From assembly GCA_021802685.1 (NCBI GenBank), contig JAJZRM010000207.1, forward strand, positions 1 through 5,627: a DNA stretch of 5,627 nucleotides, written 5' to 3'. The notes under the pieces were generated by a model. It was not told where the DNA came from and searched no databases. It saw only the letters and a list, made by a program, of their open reading frames with translations. Below are positions 1 through 5,507 of this stretch, in pieces (the first letter of the stretch is position 1; every line of letters starts with the position of its first letter). The position numbers and the translations under genes were made by a program. Origin of the DNA: Deltaproteobacteria bacterium (GTDB taxonomy: Bacteria; Desulfobacterota; Deferrimicrobia; Deferrimicrobiales; Deferrimicrobiaceae).

Positions 1-423
1 CAGGCGGAGGAGTACATCCGGCGGATCGACCGCATGGGCGGCGTCATCGCGGCGGTGGAGGCCGGCTACATCCAGAAGGAGATCCAGGAGGCGTCGTACA
101 GGTATCAGTTGGAAGTGGAGCGGAAGCAGCGGATCATCGTCGGCATGAACGAGTTCACCCTGAAGGAAAAGCCGCCGGAAGGGCTTCTCAAGGTGAACCC
201 GCGGATCGAGCAGGAGCAGCGCAGGCAGCTGGCCCGTCTCCGGAAGCGCCGGAACGGCGCGGCGGTGCGGTCCGCCCTGGAGGACCTCGCCTCCGCGTGC
301 CGCGGGAAGCGCAACGTCATGCCGCCGATCCTCGACGCCGTGCGCGCCTACGCCACGCTGGGGGAGATCTCCGACGTGATGCGCTCCGTCTTCGGGACGT
401 ACCAGGGGAAGGCGACGGTCTGA
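1..423 (+). CDS. Methylmalonyl-CoA mutase family, large (catalytic) subunit, C-terminal 140 residues; 5' end outside window
   Basis: The frame is open from the first base and ends at TGA 421-423. The family interconverts acyl-CoA isomers (typically methylmalonyl-CoA and succinyl-CoA) by adenosylcobalamin radical chemistry in the cytoplasm. The visible part matches the end of the substrate-binding TIM-barrel domain: a GGVIAAVEAGYIQKEI helix near window residues 13-28, the RIIVGMNEF strand (44-52, compare the family's IVGVN.F), then NVMPPILDAVRAYATLGEI (105-123) and a final VMRSVFGTY (126-134). The protein stops right after this motif with no cobalamin-binding domain (DxHxxG), so it is a stand-alone large subunit of the split type. 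Its B12-binding subunit must be encoded elsewhere; the next gene downstream is not it. Whether the substrate is methylmalonyl-, isobutyryl- or ethylmalonyl-CoA cannot be told because the substrate-specificity residues lie upstream of the window. The next gene starts 16 bases later. Confidence 0.9.
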   Translation, partial: QAEEYIRRIDRMGGVIAAVEAGYIQKEIQEASYRYQLEVERKQRIIVGMNEFTLKEKPPEGLLKVNPRIEQEQRRQLARLRKRRNGAAVRSALEDLASACRGKRNVMPPILDAVRAYATLGEISDVMRSVFGTYQGKATV

Positions 424-439
424 CGGAAGGGAGGAACCG

Positions 440-1021
440 ATGTCCGGCATCCGATGGGAACCCGATTTCCAGGCGGCGATCGAAAAGGCGAAGTCCACGG
501 GGCGCCCGGTCTTCCAGGACTTCTGGTACGACGGGTGACTCGGCTGCGCCAAGATGAATACGGGTCCGTATTCAGACGCCGCCGTAGCCGATTTCCTCCA
601 CGAGCGGTTCGTCCCGGTGCGCACGGAATGCTTCTGGGACAACCCCACGGAGCTGATGCGCCGGTTCGACGTGAAGTGGACGCCCACCTTCATCGTCCAC
701 GACCCGGAAGGGAAGGAGCACCACCGGTTCGTCGGATACGTCCCTGGCGACGACCTCTTCGCCCACCTCTGGCTCGGCCGCGGGAAGATCCTCTACGACC
801 TCGACCGGTACGCGGAGGCGATCCCCGTCTTCGACACCGTCCTTTCACGCCATCCGGACGCGGGCGCGGCGCCCGAGGCGGCCTTCCTCCGGGGGGTTTC
901 CGGGTACAAGTCCACCCACGACCCGAAGGAGCTGCGGAAGACGTACGACCTGCTCACCGCGCGCTATCCCCAGAGCGAATGGGCCCGGAGGTCCGAGCCG
1001 TACTCCGCGATTCCGGGATAA
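440..1021 (+). CDS. Predicted selenoprotein: thioredoxin-fold protein with UxxC active site and TPR-like C-terminus (TGA 536-538 read as selenocysteine)
   Basis: Starting at ATG 440 (GGAGG at 430-434, spacing 5), the frame runs through one TGA (codon 33) to TAA 1019-1021, giving 193 residues including Sec33. Residues 6-40 have the usual opening of cytoplasmic thioredoxin-like proteins: a tryptophan, an amphipathic helix with A-x-E-K-A-K, then GRPVFQDFWYDG, followed by U-L-G-C-A-K-M. The TGA replaces the first Cys of CxxC and Cys36 is the second. WTP with the cis-proline of the fold is at 80-82, followed by the FIV strand and an EGKEHHRFVGY beta hairpin. Residues about 110-182 form two TPR-like helical pairs (GKILYDLDRYAEAIPVFDTVLSRHP, then a second ending in ARYPQSEWA). 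No signal peptide or membrane segment is visible. Homology continues unbroken across the TGA and the remaining frame is intact, which argues against a pseudogene. The likely role is thiol/selenol-disulfide oxidoreduction of an unknown partner (inference). No selA, selB, selC or selD is visible in the window. Confidence 0.87.
536..538 (+). other. In-frame TGA predicted to encode selenocysteine (Sec33)
   Basis: This is the only in-frame stop between ATG 440 and TAA 1019-1021. It falls on the N-terminal, nucleophilic cysteine position of the thioredoxin CxxC motif, which is where natural Sec/Cys exchange occurs in this fold. A single nucleotide change (TGC or TGT to TGA) would also produce it, so raw reads or homologous loci are needed to exclude error. 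The SECIS-like hairpin next to it makes recoding much the better reading. Confidence 0.86.
540..591 (+). promoter_or_regulatory. Bacterial SECIS element (predicted two-stem RNA hairpin after the UGA)
   Basis: One base after the UGA, positions 540-548 pair with 583-591 as nine consecutive base pairs, one of them a G.U wobble (546/585). After an asymmetric internal loop (549-554 and 575-582), positions 555-562 pair perfectly with 567-574, leaving a GGUC apical loop at 563-566. The E. coli fdhF element likewise has a GGUC-containing loop, where G and U are recognised by the SelB C-terminal domain. Here 24 bases separate the UGA from that loop, compared with about 18 in fdhF, within the spacing range accepted for bacterial elements. 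I saw no obvious counterpart of the bulged U in the fdhF upper stem. Pairing was worked out by eye and no folding energy was computed. Confidence 0.85.
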
Positions 1022-1023
1022 GG

Positions 1024-1368
1024 ATGATCGTCCGCAACGCGAGCCGGGGCAGCGTCCTCGGCGAAGCGGTCCGGCCGGCGGACACCTTCCTTCTCCGGCT
1101 GAAGGGCTTGTCCCGGGCGGGCGCGCTTGCGCCCGGGGAGGGGCTCTGGATCTCCCCGTGCGCAGGCATCCACTCGTTCGGGATGCGGTTCGACTTCGAC
1201 GCGCTTTTCATCGGACCGGACCGGAAGGTCATCGGGATGTACGAACGCTTCCGCAGGAACCGCCTGTCGAGGATCTTCCGGAACGCTCAGGGGGTCCTCG
1301 AGCTGCCGGCGGGCACCATCGGGAGAACGGGGACCGAGGTCGGGGATGAAATCCGGTTCGAAACGTGA
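1024..1368 (+). CDS. DUF192 family protein, 114 residues, no signal peptide
   Basis: Family signatures are visible in order: N-x-x-x-G-x-VLGEAVRPADTFLLRLKGL (residues 5-29), PGEGLWISPC (37-46), the central IHSFGMRFDFDALFI (49-63, matching the family's I-H-T-F-x-M-x-F-x-I-D-x-x-F), DRKVIGM (66-72), and VLELPAGTI (91-99) followed by GDEI (107-110). DUF192 proteins are small beta-rich proteins whose biochemical role is not established. Many are exported, but this one begins directly with the domain and has no hydrophobic leader, so it is probably cytoplasmic. The start ATG lies two bases after the selenoprotein stop. A weak GGGA at 1015-1018 is the only Shine-Dalgarno candidate, so translation is probably coupled to the upstream gene. 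The open frame continues upstream to 454, but that part overlaps the selenoprotein and shows no family similarity. The domain assignment is firm; the function is unknown. Confidence 0.88.
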   Translation: MIVRNASRGSVLGEAVRPADTFLLRLKGLSRAGALAPGEGLWISPCAGIHSFGMRFDFDALFIGPDRKVIGMYERFRRNRLSRIFRNAQGVLELPAGTIGRTGTEVGDEIRFET

Positions 1369-2131
1369 AATGATGATCGGCGGCCCGTGGACCGGCCTGA
1401 TCCGTCTCGCCGTGACGGACAGCACGAACAGCCGGGCGATGGAACTGGCGGAGCGCGGCGCTCCGCACGGGACGGTCGTCGTGGCGGACGCGCAGACCGG
1501 GGGCCGCGGCCGGCTGGGGCGCCGGTGGATCTCTCCGCCGGGCCGGAACATCTATGTTTCCGTGCTCCTGCGTCCGGACCTCCCGAACGCGGAGGCGCCG
1601 CGGCTGTCCCTGGTGGCCGGCATCGCCTTGGCCGATGCGACGGAAGGCGAGGACGTCCCCGGTTCCCTCAAGTGGCCCAACGACCTGTACCTGGGGGAAC
1701 GGAAGGCGGGGGGGATCCTGGCGGAGATGGCGTCGGGCGGGGACCGCGTCCGCCACGTCGTCATCGGCGTGGGGATCAACGTGAACCTCGGCGAGGACGA
1801 GATTCCCGAAGAGATCCGCGGGAAGGCGACCTCCCTGCGCATCCACGCGGGACGGGAGTTTCCCCGGGAGGCGTTGCTGGCTTCGTTCCTCGGGGCGTTC
1901 GGGCGGCGATACGTGGAATTCCTGGCGGGAGGGTTCGCCGCGATCCGTCCGGCCTGGGATCGCAGGGATTTCCTGCGGGGCCGGCGCGTGCTCGTCCGGG
2001 GCCCGGGCTGGGAGGCGTGGGGCGTCGCGCGCGGCGTGGACGGGAACGGCGCCTTCCTGTTCCGGCGGGACGGATCGGGCGCGGACGAACCGCTGCACAG
2101 CGGCGAGATCGTGGCATTCGAAACGGCGTGA
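1346..2131 (+). CDS. birA: Biotin--[carboxyl carrier protein] ligase, monofunctional (BirA without DNA-binding domain)
   Basis: Activates biotin with ATP to biotinyl-AMP and transfers it to the lysine of biotin carrier domains of carboxylases/decarboxylases in the cytoplasm. Numbering from ATG 1346 (261 residues), the catalytic domain shows DSTN (25-28), the biotin/adenylate-binding GRGRLGRRW (53-61), SVLLRP (72-77), KWPNDL (109-114), KAGGIL (120-125) and GVGINVN (141-147). A C-terminal SH3-like domain (about 209-260) ends with HSGEIVAFE. There is no N-terminal winged helix, so it is a group I enzyme that should not act as a transcriptional repressor. The start is uncertain: ATG 1346 has GAGG (1336-1339) at spacing 6 and overlaps DUF192 by 23 bases, whereas ATG 1370 or 1373 would give about 253 residues but lacks a visible Shine-Dalgarno. 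A mutase gene upstream is consistent with biotin-dependent propionyl/methylmalonyl-CoA metabolism nearby, though any biotin enzyme could be the client. Confidence 0.93.
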   Translation: MKSGSKREMMIGGPWTGLIRLAVTDSTNSRAMELAERGAPHGTVVVADAQTGGRGRLGRRWISPPGRNIYVSVLLRPDLPNAEAPRLSLVAGIALADATEGEDVPGSLKWPNDLYLGERKAGGILAEMASGGDRVRHVVIGVGINVNLGEDEIPEEIRGKATSLRIHAGREFPREALLASFLGAFGRRYVEFLAGGFAAIRPAWDRRDFLRGRRVLVRGPGWEAWGVARGVDGNGAFLFRRDGSGADEPLHSGEIVAFETA

Positions 2132-2147
2132 GGGGGTGGCGAAACGG

Positions 2148-2912
2148 ATGCTCCTCGTGATCGACGTGGGGAACTCGAACACCGTCCTCGGCGTGTACGA
2201 AGGGGAAAAGCTCCTTCATCACTGGCGGGTGTGGACCGACCGGGAGAAGACCAGCGACGAGTACGGCATCCTGCTCCGGAACCTCTACGACGCGAGCCAC
2301 TTCTCCTCCCGGGAGATCAAGGCGATCATCATCGCATCGGTCGTCCCCCCGCTCACGCCGACCATCGTGGAGCTCTGCGAACGGTATTTCGGAGTGACCC
2401 CCATGGTGGTGGAGCCGGGGATCAAGACGGGGATCTCCATCAAGATGGACAACCCCAAGGAGGTCGGCGCCGACCGGATCGTGAACGCCGTGGCCGCGTA
2501 CTCGAAACACAGGACGGCGTGCATCGTCGTCGACTTCGGGACCGCGACCACTTTCGACTACGTGTCGGAGAAGGGGGATTACATGGGCGGCGTGATCGCC
2601 CCGGGGGTCAACATCTCGGCGGAGGCGCTCTTCCGGCAGGCGTCCAAGCTCCCCCGAATCGAGATCGCGAAACCTCCCACCGTGATCGGGAAGAACACGG
2701 TGGCGGCGATGCAGTCGGGGATCTTCTACGGGTACGTGGAGATGGTCGACGGGATCCTCGAACGGATCCGGAAAGAGCTGCGGACCGACCTCTTCGTGAT
2801 CGCCACCGGGGGACTCGCCCGGACGATCGCTGCCGAGTCGTCAAAAATCCATGAAATCGATGAGAATTTGACTCTGGAAGGACTGCGTATTATATACGAA
2901 AGGAACCTTTAA
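2148..2912 (+). CDS. coaX: Type III pantothenate kinase
   Basis: Catalyses ATP-dependent phosphorylation of pantothenate, the first committed step of coenzyme A synthesis, in the cytoplasm. The 254-residue ASKHA-fold protein carries the type III motifs: MLLVIDVGNSNTVLGVYEG at the very start (phosphate-binding DVGNSNT 6-12), IASVVPPLT (62-70), NPKEVGADRIVNA (102-114, with the Asp109 expected to act as catalytic base), VVDFGTATTFDYV (127-139), GGVIAPGV (147-154), SGIFYGYV (190-197) and ATGGLA (219-224). Length is typical for CoaX. ATG 2148 is chosen because the family normally begins at M-L-L-V-I-D and a purine-rich GGGGGTGG (2132-2139) lies upstream. A GTG at 2136 would add four residues but leaves no room for a ribosome-binding site. 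CoaX following birA is a common bacterial arrangement. The last roughly 80 bases are distinctly A/T-richer than the rest of the gene. Confidence 0.96.
   Translation: MLLVIDVGNSNTVLGVYEGEKLLHHWRVWTDREKTSDEYGILLRNLYDASHFSSREIKAIIIASVVPPLTPTIVELCERYFGVTPMVVEPGIKTGISIKMDNPKEVGADRIVNAVAAYSKHRTACIVVDFGTATTFDYVSEKGDYMGGVIAPGVNISAEALFRQASKLPRIEIAKPPTVIGKNTVAAMQSGIFYGYVEMVDGILERIRKELRTDLFVIATGGLARTIAAESSKIHEIDENLTLEGLRIIYERNL
2868..2896 (+). promoter_or_regulatory. Candidate sigma70-type promoter inside the 3' end of coaX, for the EF-G-like gene
   Basis: TTGACT (2868-2873, one mismatch from TTGACA) is followed after 17 bases by TATATA (2891-2896, four of six matches to TATAAT). Both sit in an A/T-rich pocket (about 2838-2912) that stands out from the surrounding GC-rich sequence. 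Initiation near 2903 would leave a leader of about 30 bases containing the AGGAGG at 2918-2923. The segment is also coding, so this is a pattern match only. Confidence 0.4.
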
Positions 2913-2917
2913 GCCCT

Positions 2918-2923
2918 AGGAGG
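2918..2923 (+). promoter_or_regulatory. Shine-Dalgarno sequence AGGAGG deciding the GTG start of the EF-G-like gene
   Basis: A perfect AGGAGG lies 10 bases before GTG 2934. The other nearby GTG (2927) is in a different frame and only three bases away, so the motif supports 2934 as the start. Confidence 0.75.
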
Positions 2924-2933
2924 ACCGTGCCGA

Positions 2934-5018
2934 GTGGACATCCAGCAGATTCGAAACGTCGGAATCATCGCCCACGGAGGGGCAGGGAAGACGACGCTCG
3001 CGGAGGCGCTCCTGTTCAACGCGAAGGCCGTCGACCGGATGGGGAAGGTCGACGACGGAAGTTCGAACTTCGACTACGACCCGGAGGAGATCCGGAGGAA
3101 GATCACGATCAGCACGTCCTTCCACCATTACACCTGGAACAAGGTCGAGGTGACGCTGGCCGACACCCCGGGGTACATCAATTTCGAGGCGGACACCCGG
3201 GCGTGCCTGCGCCTCCTGGACGGGGCGGTCCTGGCGGTGAACGCGGTGTCCGGCGTGGAGGTCCAGACGGAGAAGATGTGGAACCTCGCCCGGGCCGCCG
3301 ACGTCCCGGTGATCGCCTTCATCTCCAAGATGGACCGCGAGCGCGCCGACTTCGCGAAGGCGGTCGAGGAGATCGCCGATATCCTGAAGGTGCCCGCGGT
3401 CCCCGTGAATCTCCCCATCGGCCGGGAGGCGCAGTTCACCGGCGTGGTGGACCTGTTCCGGATGAAGGCGATGGTCTACAAGGGCGAGACGGGCGAATTC
3501 GCCCTCCAGGACATCCCCCCCGGCCTGGCCGCGGAGGCGGGGAAGGCGCGGGAGAAGCTCATCGAGTCGTGCGCCGAGTCCGACGACGCCCTGATCGAGA
3601 AGTTCCTCGAAGGGACGGAGCTCACCGACGACGAGATCCGGACCGGCTTCCGCGCGGGCGTGCGGGCGATGAGGTTCCTCCCGGTGCTCTGCGGATCCGC
3701 GATCCGCAACATCGGGATCCAGCCCCTCATGGACCTGGTCAACTTCGCCTTGCCGGACCCGTCGTACCGGGGCGAGGTGAAGGGGACCAATCCGAAGACG
3801 AAGGCCGAGGAGAAGCGCGCCATCTCCGACAAGGCGCCGTTCTCCGCGCAGGTGTTCAAGACGCTCGCGGACCCGTACGCCGGGAAGCTCTCCATCTTCA
3901 AGGTGTACTCCGGAACCCTCACTCCCGACATGTCCCCCCTGAACTCCACGAAGGACGCGGCGGAGCGGATCGGCCAGATCCTTCGCATGGAAGGGAAGAA
4001 GCAGAAGGCCGTCGGGTCGGCCTCCGCGGGCGAGATCGTGGCGGTCGCGAAGTTCAAGGAGACGTCCACTGGGGACACCCTTTGCGACCCGAAGGCGCCG
4101 ATCCGGTTTCCGCTCCCCGAGGCCATGGATCCGGTGATCTCTTTCGCCGTCCGGCCAAAGACGCGCAACGACGAGGACAAGCTGGGCGTCTCCCTCGCCC
4201 GGATGATCGAGGAGGACCCGACGCTGCGCTTCCGCAAGGACGCTCAGACGAACGAATTCATCCTCGCCGGCATGGGGGAGACCCACCTCGAGGTGGCGGT
4301 CGAGAAGCTCAAGCGCCAGTACGGCGTGGAGGTCGAACTGCGCACGCCGAAGATCGCCTACTTCGAGACGATCAAGGGGAAATCGGAGGCGCAGGGGAAG
4401 CACAAGAAACAGTCCGGCGGCCGCGGCCAGTACGGGGATTGCTGGATCAAGATCGAGCCGCTTCCCCGGGGGAATGGGTTCGAGTACGTCGACGCGATCG
4501 TCGGCGGATCGATCCCCCGCCAGTACATCCCGGCGGTGGAGAAAGGCGTCGTGGACCGGATGTCCAAGGGCGTCATCGCGGGATACCCCATGATCGACGT
4601 GCGGGTGACCGTCTTCGACGGCACCTTCCACACGGTCGACTCGTCGGAGATGGCGTTCAAGATCGCCGGCTCCCTTGCATTCAAGAAGGCGGCGGCGGCG
4701 GCCAAGCCGGTGCTTCTGGAGCCGATCGCCGAGATGGAGGTGATCGTTCCGGAGGAGAACGTCGGGGACATCATCGGCGACCTGAACGGCCGGCGCGGCC
4801 GGGTGATGGGCGTCGACGCCCTCGGGAAGAGCCAGATCGTCCGGTGCCAGGTTCCGCTGGCCGAGGTCCTGCGCTACTCGTCCGATCTGCGCTCCATCAC
4901 CTCCGGCCGGGGGCAGTTCACCATGAAGCTCGACCATTACGAGGAAGCGCCCGCCGTCATCGCCGAGAAGGTGATCGCCGAGTCGAAGAAGGAGATCGGG
5001 GAAGAGGAGGAGGAGTGA
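2934..5018 (+). CDS. Elongation factor G-like translational GTPase, EF-G2-like paralogue (694 residues)
   Basis: All five EF-G domains are present. The G domain has P-loop AHGGAGKT (13-20), a switch I region with RRKITIS (54-60), DTPGYINF (77-84), SKMD (131-134) and CGSA in the G5 loop. Domain II follows (PFSAQVFKTLADPYAGKLS), then domain III, domain IV with KHKKQSGGRGQYGD (about 489-502), and domain V with the VPEENVGDIIGDLNGRRG segment. It ends in an acidic EEEEE tail. EF-G moves tRNA and mRNA through the ribosome. This copy departs from canonical EF-G: the catalytic His of DTPGHVDF is Tyr81, NKMD is SKMD, and the usual RGITI of switch I is RKITI. These are marks of EF-G2-like paralogues, whose roles are less clear, so I infer that a canonical fusA exists elsewhere in the genome. 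The GTG start is supported by AGGAGG. The 3' end overlaps the next gene (GTGA). Confidence 0.92.
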   Translation: MDIQQIRNVGIIAHGGAGKTTLAEALLFNAKAVDRMGKVDDGSSNFDYDPEEIRRKITISTSFHHYTWNKVEVTLADTPGYINFEADTRACLRLLDGAVLAVNAVSGVEVQTEKMWNLARAADVPVIAFISKMDRERADFAKAVEEIADILKVPAVPVNLPIGREAQFTGVVDLFRMKAMVYKGETGEFALQDIPPGLAAEAGKAREKLIESCAESDDALIEKFLEGTELTDDEIRTGFRAGVRAMRFLPVLCGSAIRNIGIQPLMDLVNFALPDPSYRGEVKGTNPKTKAEEKRAISDKAPFSAQVFKTLADPYAGKLSIFKVYSGTLTPDMSPLNSTKDAAERIGQILRMEGKKQKAVGSASAGEIVAVAKFKETSTGDTLCDPKAPIRFPLPEAMDPVISFAVRPKTRNDEDKLGVSLARMIEEDPTLRFRKDAQTNEFILAGMGETHLEVAVEKLKRQYGVEVELRTPKIAYFETIKGKSEAQGKHKKQSGGRGQYGDCWIKIEPLPRGNGFEYVDAIVGGSIPRQYIPAVEKGVVDRMSKGVIAGYPMIDVRVTVFDGTFHTVDSSEMAFKIAGSLAFKKAAAAAKPVLLEPIAEMEVIVPEENVGDIIGDLNGRRGRVMGVDALGKSQIVRCQVPLAEVLRYSSDLRSITSGRGQFTMKLDHYEEAPAVIAEKVIAESKKEIGEEEEE

Positions 5019-5491
5019 ACTTTCCTGGAGGAATACCGCCCGACGCCGACCCGGAGGGCGACCGGCCGTTGAGGGAAGAGGAGCGCAGTTCCCTCGAATC
5101 GCGGATCGCCGCGATGTCGGTCCCCGAGAAGGTCGAGCTGGCCGCCAAGGGGGGCCGGGAGGTCCGGAAGATCCTGTCCCGGGACGGGAGCGTCATGGTC
5201 GCCCGGGCGGTGATCGCCAGCCCGAAGCTGTCCGAGGAGGACATCGCCTCCTTCGCCGCGTCTTCCCAGACGAACGAGGAGATCCTGCGGGCCATCGCCG
5301 ACAACCGGCAATGGACCGCGAACCGGAAGATCGTGGCGGCGATCGTGTACAACCCCAGGACCCCTCCGCCGTCGGCGATCCGGTTCCTCCGGTCGTTCCA
5401 GGCGAACGAGTTGAGGATATTGACGCACAACCGCACAATCGCTTCCGCGGTCCGCCAGGAAGCCAAGCGCCTGCTGGCGCAGAAAACATAA
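5015..5491 (+). CDS. Uncharacterised 158-residue alpha-helical repeat protein between EF-G-like gene and mglA
   Basis: The GTG start at 5015 overlaps the upstream stop (GTGA) and is preceded by a GAGGAGGAGGAG purine tract, so translation is probably coupled to the EF-G-like gene. In-frame TTG 5069 (GGAGGG at 5053-5058) or ATG 5114 are possible later starts, since the first 30 residues are Pro/Asp/Glu-rich and look unstructured. From residue 35 there are helical units of about 40 residues with recurring features: EVRKILSRDGSVMVARAVIASPKLSEEDI (49-77), then EEILRAIADNRQWTANRKIVAAIVYNPRTP (88-117), then NELRILTHNRTIASAVRQEAKRLL (131-154). The D/N-x-x-x-x-V..A-x-x-S/N-P pattern resembles HEAT- or LRV-type solenoids. 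I recall similar short proteins in deltaproteobacteria, but no function is known to me. A protein-interaction role is an inference from the fold. No signal peptide or membrane segment is seen. Confidence 0.8.
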   Translation: MNFPGGIPPDADPEGDRPLREEERSSLESRIAAMSVPEKVELAAKGGREVRKILSRDGSVMVARAVIASPKLSEEDIASFAASSQTNEEILRAIADNRQWTANRKIVAAIVYNPRTPPPSAIRFLRSFQANELRILTHNRTIASAVRQEAKRLLAQKT

Positions 5492-5507
5492 CCGACCGGG
5501 AGACGCC

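Noticed and set aside
554..1021. A 155-residue gene starting at ATG 554
   Set aside because: This start lacks a Shine-Dalgarno sequence, falls inside the predicted SECIS region, and cuts a thioredoxin fold after its active site. The same frame upstream to 440 carries the missing N-terminal strand and helix and a proper ribosome-binding site.
440..1021. Pseudogene caused by a nonsense mutation at 536-538
   Set aside because: The stop sits exactly on the redox-active Cys position, there is no other lesion, and a two-tier hairpin with a GGUC loop follows at the right distance. A read error cannot be fully excluded from one sequence.
454..1023. Long N-terminal extension of the DUF192 frame
   Set aside because: It overlaps the selenoprotein in another frame, is Arg/Pro-rich as expected of an out-of-frame read of GC-rich coding DNA, and DUF192 similarity begins only at ATG 1024.
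1127..1345. Upstream extension of the biotin ligase frame over DUF192
   Set aside because: The extension is Ser/Arg/Gly-rich shadow sequence of the DUF192 gene and does not resemble the winged-helix domain of bifunctional BirA.
2913..2933. Possible terminator between coaX and the EF-G-like gene
   Set aside because: Only a six-base CCTAGG palindrome is present, with no stem of useful length and no T tract.
2916..4937. Very long antisense open frame (673 codons) opposite the EF-G-like gene
   Set aside because: Its His/Asp/Arg/Leu-rich composition is typical of the complement of GC-rich coding sequence, it shows no recognisable motif, and the sense strand encodes a clear EF-G.
2927..5014. 854-codon + strand open frame leading into the repeat protein
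   Set aside because: The first 690 or so codons are an out-of-frame shadow of the EF-G-like gene (Gly/Arg/Pro-rich). The real gene begins at the GTG overlapping the EF-G stop at 5015.
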